From the NCBI RefSeq assembly GCF_000745345.1, contig NZ_JQNR01000005.1, forward strand, positions 1 through 64,000: a DNA stretch of 64,000 nucleotides, given 5' to 3'. The notes under the pieces are model-generated. The model saw nothing but the letters and a program-made list of their open reading frames with translations, ran no database searches and was not told where the DNA came from. Both the position numbers and the translations under genes were made by a program. Below are positions 1-14,355 of this stretch, one piece after another. Each line of letters starts with the position of its first letter. The first letter of the stretch is position 1. Source of the DNA: Actinacidiphila yeochonensis CN732. GTDB lineage: Bacteria; Actinomycetota; Actinomycetes; Streptomycetales; Streptomycetaceae.

Positions 1-221
1 GCGCCACCCCGTAGGCGCCGGCCAGGCCCAACAACGGGGCGCCACGGACGGCCAGCGACCGTATCGCGCCACCAGTGCGTGCACGTCCGTGCACACCAAC
101 TCGACTTCCTCGTGGGGCAACCGGGTCTGGTCCAACAGCACCAGGACCGGCCCCTCGGGCGGCTCCGCCCAGCGCAGTGCGGGGGGGCAGCGTTCTCAGC
201 TCGCGTCGCTTGATCAGCCAT
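1..221 (-). pseudogene. mtnA: 5-methylthioribose-1-phosphate isomerase, N-terminal part, frameshifted and cut by window edge
   Basis: MtnA isomerises methylthioribose-1-phosphate in methionine salvage. The minus strand from an ATG at 221 reads MADQATRAEN. After a frame change at a run of seven C (minus strand), near 181-187, it reads ALRWAEPPEGPVLVLLDQTR and LPHEEVELVCTDVHALV. After a second change near 75-80 it reads AIRSLAVRGAPLLGLAGAYG. These strings match the N-terminus of actinobacterial MtnA as I remember it, but sit in three frames within 220 bases, so the gene is broken as sequenced. The rest lies outside the window. The position next to an rRNA operon and sahH agrees with streptomycete gene order. 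Whether the breaks are real or sequencing errors cannot be decided here. Confidence 0.7.
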
Positions 222-313
222 CCCCTCAGTCTGCCTCCACACGGCGCCCTGACGTGAGCCCGTGACACGATGGCGCTCCGAACAGGCCGTGCAACCCAAA
301 GGGGCAGCCTCCG

Positions 314-1872
314 ATGACCGACAATCCGGGCTGGGCATCGCCCGGACCCTCCGACTCCCGCGAGCCGCGAGACGGCGACCGCCCCGATCCGTCCACCCAG
401 GACCCCGATCCGCCCGTCCCAGGCCCTGATCCGTCCGTGCCATCCGCTCCGCATTCATCCGTGCCATCCGCTCCGCATTCATCCGTGCCATCCGCTCCGA
501 ACGAGCGGCCCGCTGACGACGCGTCCGCGGACACTTCCGAGGGTCGGGGTTCCGGACAGGGTCACGCCGACCGACGGGCGGAGCCGGCGACGGTGCCGGG
601 AGAGTCGAACCCGCCGCCGCGTCAGGCGAGTCCGCGGGAGCGGAGCGACAACGGATCGGTGCTGACGACGAGTCCGGCCCGCCATCCGCTCCGCCGGGAG
701 CACCGCCCGCCGGCTGGTCCCACCGACAGCCGCCGCCGCAGGCCGGATGGACCTCCGCCGGCCTTCCGCCGGCCGGGCCTTCGGCTCCTCAGCCGCCGCA
801 GTACCAGGGCGGCCCACGCTGGGGGCCTCAGGTCCAACGACCCGGCGGGCAGCAGTCCGGGTGGCAGCGCCAGGCCCGGGCGGTGGCTGGAACGGCGGTT
901 GGGGCGCCGGCTGGAACGGGGCTCCGCAGGCCCCCAAGCCAGGCGTGATCCCGCTGCGGCCGCTCGGCTTCGGCGAGATCCTCGACGGCGCGATCAGCAC
1001 GGTACGCCTGCACTGGCGGTCCGTCCTCCCCCTCACCTTGGGCGTGGAGCCGTCACCCAGGCCGTCAGCGTCGTCACCCAGCACGCCTATACCGACAACG
1101 GCCGTCTCAACAGGCTGACGCACGAGCAGAACCCCTCGATGCACGACATCGTGTCCGCCTACCGCGACGCCTACTGGCCGACCCTCATAGCGGGCTCCTC
1201 ATGGCGTTCGGCGTCCTCCTGGTGACGGCGGTGCTGACGACGGTGGTCAGCCGCGCGGTGTTCGGCTGGACGGTGACGCCTCGGCCATGTGGCGCGACGC
1301 CCGGCCCCGCCTGCCCAGGCTGGTGGGCTCACGTTGCTGATGTCCGTCGGCTACGTGGTAGTGCTGCTGATCGCGATGCTTCCGGGGATCCTGCTCATCG
1401 CAGCCGGGTCGGATGATGCGGGCGCAGCACTGACAGTGCTGGGCGCGATCGTCGGTTCGGCCTGTGTCATCTGGCTGTGGGTGCTGCTCTCCCTCGCTCC
1501 ACCGGCCCTCGTCCTGGAACGCCAGAAGGTCTTCGCGGCCCTGAAGCGCTCGGCCAAGCTGGTGCGGGGCGCCTGGTGGCGGGTCCTGGGCATCCAGATC
1601 CTCGCGCTCTCCTGGCCGTCCTGGCCTCGTCCGTGGCTCAGCTCCCCTTCGCGGGCCTCGCCTCCTGGTTCACCGGCGACAGTGTGCTGACGGACTCCGG
1701 CCATCCGGGCTGGACGTACCTCATCATCGTCGGTGTCGGACAGGCGATCGCCAGCGCGTTCACGATGCCGGTCATGGCCGGTGTGATCGCGCTGCTGTAC
1801 GTCGACCAGCGCATCCGGCGTGAATCCCTCGACATCGAGCTCGCTCAGGCGGCTCAGGCCCAGCAGCGCTGA
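314..1872 (+). pseudogene. Multi-frameshifted membrane protein (glycerophosphodiester phosphodiesterase membrane-domain type)
   Basis: Pieces of one streptomycete membrane protein lie in order but in changing frames. The start is MTDNPGWASPG at 314, followed by a Pro/Ser-rich tail. Next come KPGVIPLRPLGFGEILDGA and STVRLHWRSVLPL (about 940-1035). Then follow SVVTQHAYTDNG and MHDIVSAYRDAYWPTLIAG in another frame, LLVTAVLTTVVSRAVFGWTV (about 1218-1277), MWRDARPRLPRLVG (1287 on), SVGYVVVLLIAMLPGILLIA (from about 1340), ERQKVFAALKRSAKLVRGAW and finally the C-terminus VIALLYVDQRIRRESLDIEL ending at 1872. At least five frame changes are needed. The parts fit a cytosolic disordered N-terminus plus several membrane helices. 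As sequenced no full-length protein can be made. I infer either genuine decay or poor base quality. Confidence 0.7.
434..499 (+). repeat. 24-bp tandem repeat, about 2.75 copies
   Basis: Two perfect 24-bp units (434-457 and 458-481) and an 18-bp partial third (482-499) run in tandem. In the frame of the ATG at 314 each unit encodes SVPSAPHS. The repeat lies in the disordered N-terminal region of the broken membrane-protein gene. Unit length is a multiple of three, so copy-number changes would keep frame. Confidence 0.9.
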
Positions 1873-2167
1873 TTCCTTCCCCGTCCCTTTCCTATTCCTT
1901 CCCTTCCCGGGCCCGGCCGGCTGGTCTCCCTGCCGGCCGGGCCGGCGGGCGAACTCCGGGGAGGAACGGGGCCTCCCTGACTTACCGGCCTGGCGGGTGG
2001 TCCGGGACGGTCCGGGACAGCCAGCGGCAAGGTGCAACGTCCGGGCCCTGGAAGTGCTGGGTTGCTGGGTGCTGGAGGAGAGGGCGGCCGCAGGAGCATC
2101 GCACCCAGCCCCCGGCATGAAGGCGCACGCGAGGCGGCGGGCCCCAAAGGGCACGAAAATGGGCATG

Positions 2168-2210
2168 AAAAAAGCGTCAGCCCCGTACTTCAGAAGTACG
2201 GGGCTGACGC
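2168..2210 (-). terminator. rRNA operon terminator
   Basis: A perfect 17-bp stem (gcgtcagccccgtactt at 2174-2190, its complement at 2194-2210) closes a 3-base loop. On the minus strand it is followed by six T residues (plus-strand A run 2168-2173). It starts ten bases past the 5S 3' end. This is a textbook intrinsic terminator, unusually strong for a high-GC actinomycete. Confidence 0.95.
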
Positions 2211-2219
2211 TGAATGATT

Positions 2220-2338
2220 GTTCGGCGGCGTCCTACTCTCCCACAGGGTCCCCCCTGCAGTACCATCGGCGCTGAAAGGCTTAGCTTCCGGGTTCGGAAT
2301 GTAACCGGGCGTTTCCCTCTCGCTATGACCACCGAAAC
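2220..2338 (-). rRNA. rrf: 5S ribosomal RNA
   Basis: The minus strand begins GTTTCGGTGGTCATAGCGAG and ends GTAGGACGCCGCCGAAC, the streptomycete 5S sequence; the two ends pair to form helix I. Length is 119 nt, normal for bacteria. It is the last gene of the 16S-23S-5S operon and is followed directly by the terminator at 2168-2210. End positions are judged from pairing and could be off by one or two bases. Confidence 0.95.
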
Positions 2339-2447
2339 TCTATCGGGCCACCCCCACATCACACAGGGGCGTCGACAAGGCTCCAGGAACCAGCACGATC
2401 TTCAATTAACCAGTTCACCGGTGCGACCTTTCGCAACCCGGGAACCA

Positions 2448-2465
2448 AACAGTGGACGCGAGCAT
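2448..2465 (-). repeat. Left arm of the 23S processing stem
   Basis: aacagtggacgcgagcat here is the exact reverse complement of 5587-5604 on the other side of the 23S gene, about 3.1 kb away. In the precursor transcript the two arms would pair into a perfect 18-bp helix that brings the 23S ends together. Such stems are RNase III processing sites in bacterial rRNA precursors. Confidence 0.85.
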
Positions 2466-2469
2466 ACAT

Positions 2470-7417
<4,948 letters not shown>

Positions 7418-7661
7418 ATGCTTCCAGGTAATCCTGGCAACACCCGCGAAAGAGCGGCACAGTCCAACGGAATAAGCCGGACCGTGCACAGCGTCCTCGC
7501 TGTGTGTTTTTCTTCAAAGGAACCTCGTCCTCAGAGATGATCTCCGAGAGACGGGGTATCAACATATCTGGCGTTGACTTTTGGCACGCTGTTGAGTTCT
7601 CAAGGAACGGACGCTTCCTTCGGTCACCGTCTCCGGCTGCCCTCCGGGCTTTCCCTTCGTG
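7418..7661 (-). other. 16S rRNA leader with conserved leader box
   Basis: This is the transcribed leader between the nearest promoter cassette and 16S. On the minus strand it carries CCTTGAGAACTCAACAGCGT (about 7586-7605) followed by GCCAAAAGTCAACGCCAGAT, the usual streptomycete rRNA leader box repeated in variant form in the 16S-23S spacer. No protein-coding gene is apparent. Confidence 0.75.
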
Positions 7662-7686
7662 TCTCCGACTCTATCAGACGCTTTCC
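7662..7686 (-). promoter_or_regulatory. rRNA promoter cassette nearest to 16S
   Basis: The minus strand reads GGAAAGCGTCTGATAGAGTC. TAGAGT (7668-7673) is the likely -10 hexamer. The same cassette occurs 67 bp upstream and in variant form another 77 bp upstream. Streptomycete rRNA operons typically have several tandem promoters. The -35 match is weak and was not used. Confidence 0.65.
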
Positions 7687-7730
7687 AGTGTCCGATCCCC
7701 GTCGGCGGGGTTTTTCTTTCGTTCTGCGTT

Positions 7731-7753
7731 TCCGACTCTATCAGACGCTTTCC
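7731..7753 (-). promoter_or_regulatory. rRNA promoter cassette, second copy
   Basis: The sequence GGAAAGCGTCTGATAGAGTC is identical to that at 7664-7686, with TAGAGT at 7735-7740. Like the first copy it is preceded in transcript order by a short GC-rich inverted repeat (CCCCGCTGACCGGGGG). Confidence 0.65.
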
Positions 7754-7807
7754 GGCGCCTGACCCCCGGTCAGCGGGGTCTGTCTTTTTGCTGCTCTTTG
7801 TTGCGTC

Positions 7808-7830
7808 TCCGACTCTACCAGGCTCTTTCG
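7808..7830 (-). promoter_or_regulatory. rRNA promoter cassette, third (distal) copy
   Basis: A diverged copy of the cassette, CGAAAGAGCCTGGTAGAGTC, with TAGAGT at 7812-7817. Spacing to the second copy is 77 bp. No gene lies between here and the convergent-side hypothetical gene ending at 8005. Confidence 0.55.
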
Positions 7831-8004
7831 AGTCCCATTTACCGTCCACCGTTTCGGGGACACGCATATTCCAACTGAGATTTCTCTCGGCCGGAGCGGG
7901 GGTGTCTTCGACAGGTGAAGCAGCGATGTTCGGAGGTCGTCCGCCCGTACCCTCCGGGCCGCGACAACCGTTCAAACCTACAGCGCCGCTAGGGGAGCGT
8001 CAAA

Positions 8005-8619
8005 TCAGGTGAAGCTGGACGGTGGCGTGTCGAGCTCCTCCAGCTCCACGCCGGGTGCCGCGAGCACGACGTCGCCGGCGATGTGCACGTCGTGCCGGTC
8101 GCCGGTGGCGAGGTCGTCGACACGGTAGTTGTCCACAGCCAGGACTCCGCTGTCGGTGGTGTGTGCTGTCCTGTCCAGGAGCGACCACGCCTGGTCGACG
8201 GTGAGCGGAGCGAGGACGGGGGCCTGGAATGAGACGAGACGTACGCGCGTGGCCGGGCCGCCGGGTCCGAGGCGGAGCAGCCGGGCCGTGGCGATCCAGA
8301 AGGCGGGCGATACGCCGGTGAAGGCGTGGGCCGGCGCGTTGCCCTCCTGGGCGTGCTCGCCGGTGGGGTCCGTGCGGACCCAGGTCACCCCGTCGACGGC
8401 CGCGGCTCGTACCTGCCAGCTGCCGGAGAGGAGTTCGAGGCGGATCGGACGGCCGAGGTCGTCGATGGTGAGGTCGATGGAGCCCGTGTGGTCTCCCGCG
8501 GGCGCGGTCGTCTGTGCCGTGTAGCGCCATCCGGAGGGGCCGGTGGCGCAGTGGAAGTGCTCTTCCCCGAGGGGGGTGTGGTCGTGGGTGTCGTGGAACG
8601 AGTAGCGGCCGCGGGGCAT
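8005..8619 (-). CDS. Conserved hypothetical protein of streptomycetes
   Basis: A 204-residue soluble protein with no signal peptide or membrane segment. It begins MPRGRYSFHDTHDHTPLGEE. It has a mixed alpha/beta look, with short runs such as DDLGRPIRLELLSGSWQVR and GVTWVRTDPTG, and an acidic C-terminus. I recognise it only as a protein conserved next to sahH in streptomycetes and cannot assign a function. A hairpin at 8642-8673 separates it from sahH, so it probably has its own promoter or depends on readthrough. Codon use matches the neighbours. The ATG at 8619 is the only good start. Confidence 0.75.
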   Translation of the reverse strand: MPRGRYSFHDTHDHTPLGEEHFHCATGPSGWRYTAQTTAPAGDHTGSIDLTIDDLGRPIRLELLSGSWQVRAAAVDGVTWVRTDPTGEHAQEGNAPAHAFTGVSPAFWIATARLLRLGPGGPATRVRLVSFQAPVLAPLTVDQAWSLLDRTAHTTDSGVLAVDNYRVDDLATGDRHDVHIAGDVVLAAPGVELEELDTPPSSFT

Positions 8620-8641
8620 GGTGGGGTCTCGGTGTCTGACG

Positions 8642-8673
8642 AGGCCCCCGCCTCGCGGGCGAGACGGGGGCCT
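8642..8673 (-). terminator. Terminator after sahH
   Basis: aggcccccg (8642-8650) pairs with cgggggcct (8665-8673), with an inner stem ctcgc/gcgag, one mismatch and a 2-base loop. It lies 71 bases past the sahH stop and just before the next gene. It has no T run, as is common in actinomycetes. Confidence 0.7.
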
Positions 8674-8743
8674 TGGTCCGGTGGTCGGTCGGGTTGCGCC
8701 GGGCAGGACGCGCCGTAGACGGGCGGTCCGCTCGGCGTCGGCC

Positions 8744-10195
<1,452 letters not shown>

Positions 10196-10386
10196 GCGTG
10201 CTGCTCCTCGTGGTCGAGGTGGACAGGGCGGTGCGCGCCGCGCGGCGGGCCGGGTGGCGCCCGGTTCGGGCACACCCGTCCTCTGCGGCAGCGCAATCCG
10301 TCGGAGGCCCTCTCTCCCTCGGCCGGTCACCTTGGCGGGACCGCCCGACCGCCATCAGCAGCGACGTCTGGCTGCCCCCGAATCTA
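10196..10386 (-). promoter_or_regulatory. sahH: sahH leader with a possible -10 element
   Basis: The minus-strand hexamer TAGATT (10381-10386) fits the TANNNT -10 pattern and would give a leader of roughly 175-180 nt. The leader holds several GC-rich inverted repeats and the Shine-Dalgarno GAGGAG. I looked for the S-adenosylhomocysteine riboswitch core and found only a loose resemblance, so none is called. Confidence 0.35.
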
Positions 10387-10420
10387 CACCGCATGCGTGA
10401 CCGCGCGCAGGGGGCCGCGG

Positions 10421-11380
10421 TCAGCGCCCGCCGGGGTTCTGGTCCGGATCGGGCCCCGCCGCCGCGGCGGCGTCGCTGTAGATGTCCGGTTCGAGGTAGA
10501 TCACCCGGGCGATGGGGACGGCGGCGCGGATGCGCTCCTCTGCGGCGTCGATGGCGCGGGCGACCTCGGTCGCGGTGTCGTCGTGGCTGACCGCGATCTT
10601 GGCAGCGACGAGGAGTTCCTCGGGGCCCAGGTGGAGGGTGCGCATGTGGATGACGCCGGTGACGGTGGCTCCGTCGACCGCGGCGGCGCGGATGCGGGCC
10701 ACGGACTCGGGGGCCGCGCCCTCACCGATGAGGAGCGACTTGGTCTCGGCGGCCAGGACGAGAGCGATGCAGATGAGCAGGGCACCGATGCACAGGGTGC
10801 CGACGCCGTCCCAGACGCCGCTGCCGGTGGCGAGGGCGGTGCCCACGCCGGCCAGGGCGAGCACCAGGCCGATCAGCGCGCCGAAGTCCTCCATCAGCAC
10901 GATGGGGAGTTCGGGAGCCTTGGCCCGGCGGATGAACTGGACCCAGCTGAGGTCGCCGCGGGTGTGGTTGGACTCCTTCATGGCGGTGCGGAAGGAGAAG
11001 CCCTCGGCGATGATCGCGAAGACGAGGACCCCGACCGGCCAGTACCAGTCGTGGATGGCGTGCGGGTGGCGGACCTTCTCGTAGCCCTCGTACAGCGCGA
11101 ACATGCCGCCGACGGAGAACAGGACGATGGAGACGAGGAAGCCGTAGACGTAGCGCTCCCGGCCGTAGCCGAAGGGGTGCTCGTCGTTGGCCGCGCGCTT
11201 GGCGCGGTTGCCGCCGATGAGGAGGAGGAACTGGTTGCCGGAGTCGGCCAGGGAGTGCACGCCCTCGGCGAGCATCGAGGAGGAGCCGCTGAAGGCGAAG
11301 GCCACGAACTTCGCCACGGCGATGGCGAGGTTGGAGCCGAGTGCCGCCATGACCGCCTTGGTTCCGCCTGACGCGCTCAT
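10421..11380 (-). CDS. Cation diffusion facilitator transporter
   Basis: A 319-residue inner-membrane protein, probably a proton-coupled exporter of Zn2+ or a related divalent metal. It has about six hydrophobic helices, including LAIAVAKFVAFAFSG and VSIVLFSVGGMFALYEGY. The metal-site signature HSLADSGNQ lies near residues 43-51, and HPFGYGRERYVYGF between helices 2 and 3. The C-terminal cytosolic part (after SLLIGEGA) is the usual regulatory domain. The start ATG at 11380 begins MSASGGTKAV, and the Shine-Dalgarno is weak (GAAGGGA, about 11 bases up). It is separated from manA by a hairpin, so may be transcribed on its own. Metal specificity cannot be read from sequence. Confidence 0.88.
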   Translation of the reverse strand: MSASGGTKAVMAALGSNLAIAVAKFVAFAFSGSSSMLAEGVHSLADSGNQFLLLIGGNRAKRAANDEHPFGYGRERYVYGFLVSIVLFSVGGMFALYEGYEKVRHPHAIHDWYWPVGVLVFAIIAEGFSFRTAMKESNHTRGDLSWVQFIRRAKAPELPIVLMEDFGALIGLVLALAGVGTALATGSGVWDGVGTLCIGALLICIALVLAAETKSLLIGEGAAPESVARIRAAAVDGATVTGVIHMRTLHLGPEELLVAAKIAVSHDDTATEVARAIDAAEERIRAAVPIARVIYLEPDIYSDAAAAAGPDPDQNPGGR

Positions 11381-11410
11381 GCTGGGTGGAGATCCCTTCG
11401 GTCGGCTCGG

Positions 11411-11436
11411 CGGCCGGGGCAAGGGCGCCCCGGCCG
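11411..11436 (-). terminator. Hairpin after manA
   Basis: cggccggggc (11411-11420) pairs perfectly with gccccggccg (11427-11436) around a 6-base loop. It lies between the manA stop and the transporter start. It has no T run. Confidence 0.55.
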
Positions 11437-11487
11437 GTTCCGGCGATGCGGTCGGCCATTCTTGCAGTCGGCCGCGGCGGACTGCGG

Positions 11488-12693
11488 TCAGGCGGTGACG
11501 GTGGCCCGGAAGACGGTGCCGTCGCCGGTGAGTTCGACCTTCTCGGAGGCGGGGACGAAGGCGGACTCCCCCTGGCTGAGGGTGAGGCCGCCGGCCGGGT
11601 CGCCCTGGTGCCGCAGGTGGACCTCGCCGCCGGTGCACAGCAGGATCTGGGGGGTGCCCGCGGCGAGCGCGCGGGGGTCGGCGCCGGGGGCGAGCACGTA
11701 GCGGGAGAGCCGGAACTCGTCGATGGGCGCCGGGTAGAGCTCCTCGCCGTCGGGGGCTGCCTCGGGGCGCAGCACGCCGGGGTCGCCGGACTCGAAGCGG
11801 ACGACGCGCTGGAGTTCGGGGACGTCGATGTGCTTCGGGGTCAGGCCGCAGCGCAGGACGTTGTCGGAGTTGGCCATGATCTCGACGCCGAGGCCGTCGA
11901 GGTAGGCGTGCGGGACTCCGGCTCCGAGGTAGAGGGCCTCACCCGGCTGGAGCTGGACGTGGTTGAGGAGCATCGCGGCCAGGATGCCGCGGTCGCCGGG
12001 GAAGCTGTGGGCCGCCTGGGCGCAGCCGGCGTAGGCGGCGGCGTACGGTCCGGGCTGTTCCGCCAGCCGGGCGGCGGCCTCGGTGGCGGCACGGACGGCG
12101 TCGGCGGACTCCTCGGGGTCGGCGCCCAGGATGGCGGCCAGCACCTCGCGCAGGGCCTGGTCCTCGGGCTTGGCGCGGAGGATGTCGACGTAGGGGGTGA
12201 GACCGGGGACACCGAGGGCTTCGATGAGGTCGGCGGCCTCCTCGGGGCGGCGGAAGCCGCACAGTCCCTCGAAGGGGGACAGCGCGACGATCATCTCCGG
12301 CTTGTGGTTGGCGTCCTTGTAGTTGCGCTCGGGCGCGTCGATGGGGACGCCTCGCGCCTCCTCCTCGGCGAACCCGGCGCGGGCCTGGTCGAGGTCGGGG
12401 TGGACCTGGAGGGAGAGCGGGGCGCCCGCCGCCAGCACCTTCAGCAGGAAGGGCAGGCGGGGGCCGAAGCGCTTGACGGCGGCGTCGCCCAGTTCGGCGG
12501 CCGGATCGGCGTCGATGACGGTGTTGAGCGCTATCGGGCCGTTGCCGCGGTCGACCAGGGAGGGCGCGCCCGGGTGGGCGCCCATCCACATCTCGGCCTG
12601 GGGCTCGCCGGTGGGTTCGACGCCCAGGAGCTCGGGGATGGCGGTGACGGAACCCCACGCGTAGGGGCGGATGGTGTTGGTGAGCCGGTTCAT
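11488..12693 (-). CDS. manA: Mannose-6-phosphate isomerase, class I
   Basis: Interconverts fructose-6-phosphate and mannose-6-phosphate, the entry to mannose activation. The 401-residue cupin protein shows the zinc-site residues of the family: QVHPD (96-100), NHKPEM (129-134) and a later VPHAYLDG. It starts MNRLTNTIRPYAWGS with an ATG at 12693 that overlaps the TGA of the upstream SIS gene by four bases (ATGA), indicating translational coupling. With manB 1.7 kb upstream in the same orientation it makes mannose-1-phosphate for GDP-mannose, used in lipoglycan, glycoprotein and wall-polymer synthesis. No oddities. Confidence 0.96.
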   Translation of the reverse strand: MNRLTNTIRPYAWGSVTAIPELLGVEPTGEPQAEMWMGAHPGAPSLVDRGNGPIALNTVIDADPAAELGDAAVKRFGPRLPFLLKVLAAGAPLSLQVHPDLDQARAGFAEEEARGVPIDAPERNYKDANHKPEMIVALSPFEGLCGFRRPEEAADLIEALGVPGLTPYVDILRAKPEDQALREVLAAILGADPEESADAVRAATEAAARLAEQPGPYAAAYAGCAQAAHSFPGDRGILAAMLLNHVQLQPGEALYLGAGVPHAYLDGLGVEIMANSDNVLRCGLTPKHIDVPELQRVVRFESGDPGVLRPEAAPDGEELYPAPIDEFRLSRYVLAPGADPRALAAGTPQILLCTGGEVHLRHQGDPAGGLTLSQGESAFVPASEKVELTGDGTVFRATVTA

Positions 12694-13822
12694 TCCGTGT
12701 GGGGTCTTTCGGTCGTGGCGACAGCCAGGTACGCGGCCGCGAAGTCGGTGAGGGCGAGGAGTTCGGCGGTGGTCTCCAGGGGGGTGCCGCCCGGAGCGGT
12801 GATCTCGCTGAGCGGGGTGCTGTGGGCGTGGGCCAGCTCGCGGGCCGCCGGCGCGGCGGAGCCCGGCTGGTCGGCGGCCTCCTGGAGGAGGACGACGCGG
12901 ACGCGGAGCCCGCCGGGGTCCTCGACACGGTCGCGGAAGAAGTCCTCGGGGTCCGCGGCCTGGGCGGCGGCGCCGGCCAGCAGCGGGCCGTGGGCGGTGA
13001 GCGCGGCGGGCAGCGCCGCGGCGAGGGCGGGTCTGCGGGCCTGGGCTGCGAGCACCGCGGCGAAGCGGCGGCCGGCGGCCGCGGCCACGCGTCCCTGGCT
13101 CCAGAGCAGGGGCAGGGACGCGTCGAGTTCGGCGGCCAGCGTCTTGGCGGGGTTGGTGTAGGTGGCGACGGCGGGGCCGCAGCGGGTGGCTGCCGCGTCG
13201 AGCCGGTCGGCGAGGGCGTGCAGCGCGTCGCCGGGGGTGCTGGTGAGCCCCAGCCGGTCGGTGAGGGCCAGCAACGGGGTCAGCATGGCCCAGAAGGCCC
13301 CGGAGTCGGGGGGCCGGGCGGCGCGGCGGCCGGGGCACCGTCGGCGAAGGGCAGGGCCATGCCGCGGACCTGGGCGACCGCCTCTGCGAGGGGGGAGCCG
13401 GCCGGGGTGACGGCGCAGGCTGTGCTGCCGCGGCGGTACGCCTGCTCGACGAGGTCGGTCAGCCCGCTCTCGGTGCCGTGCGGGGTGACCAGGAGGATCA
13501 GGTCGAGCGGGTTGGCCCAGCCGGGCAGCCGCCACCGGGACCGCTCGGGGGCCGGCCCGTCGGCTTGGAGGAGCTCGACGGGGCAGCTGCCCGCGCAGAG
13601 GGCGGAGAGGTGGTCGGCGACGGCGGTGGCCTGCGGGGCCGGTCCGGCGACGAGGAGCGCGCGCGGCCGGCCGTCCGGGCGCAGGCCGCTGACACCGGCC
13701 TCCTCGGCGAGGCGCAGCGAGGTGCGGACCCGGGCTCCGGCGGACGCGGCGGCGCGAAGCAGCCCGTGGCTGTCGGCGCGGGCGAGCGCCTCCGCGTCCT
13801 CCAGCAGCGACTCGTCGAACAA
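12690..13822 (-). pseudogene. SIS-domain protein (phosphosugar isomerase-like), split by one frameshift
   Basis: Streptomycetes carry a roughly 375-residue SIS-domain protein between manA and the Trm112-like gene. Here the N-terminal half starts at a TTG (13822) five bases after GGAGG and reads FDESLLEDAEALARADSHG through LVTPHGTESGLTDLVEQAYR to VRGMALPFADG. The C-terminal half continues in another frame as SGAFWAMLTPLLALTDRLGL, ATYTNPAKTLAAEL, EDFFRDRVEDPG and LTDFAAAYLAVATTERPHTE. The break lies at about 13308-13325 and includes a run of six G (plus strand 13308-13313). A single base added or removed restores the whole protein. A sequencing error is likely. If intact, it would be a phosphosugar-binding partner of manA, with which its stop overlaps. 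Confidence 0.8.
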
Positions 13823-13857
13823 CGCGACCTCCCGGTCGGTTACGGCTACGGCCTGGG

Positions 13858-14037
13858 TCAGGCGGGGCGGCGGGCCTCGTCGACGAGGAGCACGGGGATC
13901 TCGTCGCGCACCGGGTAGGCGAGGCCACAGGTGTCGGAGGTGCACACCAGCTCGCCGGCGTCGGCGTCCTCACGCAGGGGCGCGTGGCAGGCGGGGCAGG
14001 CGAGGATTTCCAGCAGGCTGGGTTCGACGAGCGGCAT
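13858..14037 (-). CDS. Trm112-like zinc-binding peptide
   Basis: A 59-residue protein beginning MPLVEPSLLEILACPACHAP. Cysteines at 14, 17, 32 and 37 form a zinc ribbon, and the end reads YPVRDEIPVLLVDEA, a standard mark of the Trm112/YcaR family. In eukaryotes Trm112 is a methyltransferase partner; bacterial versions are poorly understood. It lies between manB and the SIS gene, 35 bases before the latter's TTG, so the three genes and manA look like one transcription unit. The ATG at 14037 is the only plausible start. Confidence 0.85.
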   Translation of the reverse strand: MPLVEPSLLEILACPACHAPLREDADAGELVCTSDTCGLAYPVRDEIPVLLVDEARRPA

Positions 14038-14355
14038 CGGGCGACCTCCGGTCGGTACGGCGGGGTGGCGGCCGTGGCAGCGGGCTGTCTGCCGCGGGAC
14101 GGGCTCCCGACGGCGGTCCGCCCGCTGGCCAGTGGCTTCCTGTCAGCGCCCTCAGCCTATCGTCGGGCGGAGGGCGCGGGGCGGCCGCGTTCCCCGGCCT
14201 GTGGACAACTCCGGGACGTGCCCCGCGGAGGCCCCGTCCGGGGCTCCGTCCGGGGGCGCGGTGCGGCTGGAGGGTGGCGTCCGCCGGGCGGGCTCGGCCG
14301 GGCTGTGCCCTATGCGGCCGACGCCGCCCGACGCCGCCCGACGCGGCCTGCCGGG
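14038..14355 (-). other. Intergenic region between manB and the Trm112-like gene
   Basis: 318 bases with no convincing coding frame. On the minus strand TAGGCT (14154-14159) could be a -10 element for the downstream operon, but no matching -35 is visible. Near 14320-14345 the unit cgacgccgcc repeats two to three times. I see nothing else supportable. Confidence 0.4.

Noticed and set aside
7697..7710. ccccgtcggcgggg in the rRNA leader as a terminator
   Set aside because: Stem is only about 5-6 bp and it lies between tandem promoters of the operon; termination there would make no sense.
10196..10386. S-adenosylhomocysteine riboswitch before sahH
   Set aside because: GCGCTGC is present, but the flanking conserved pairing and the pseudoknot strand could not be identified.
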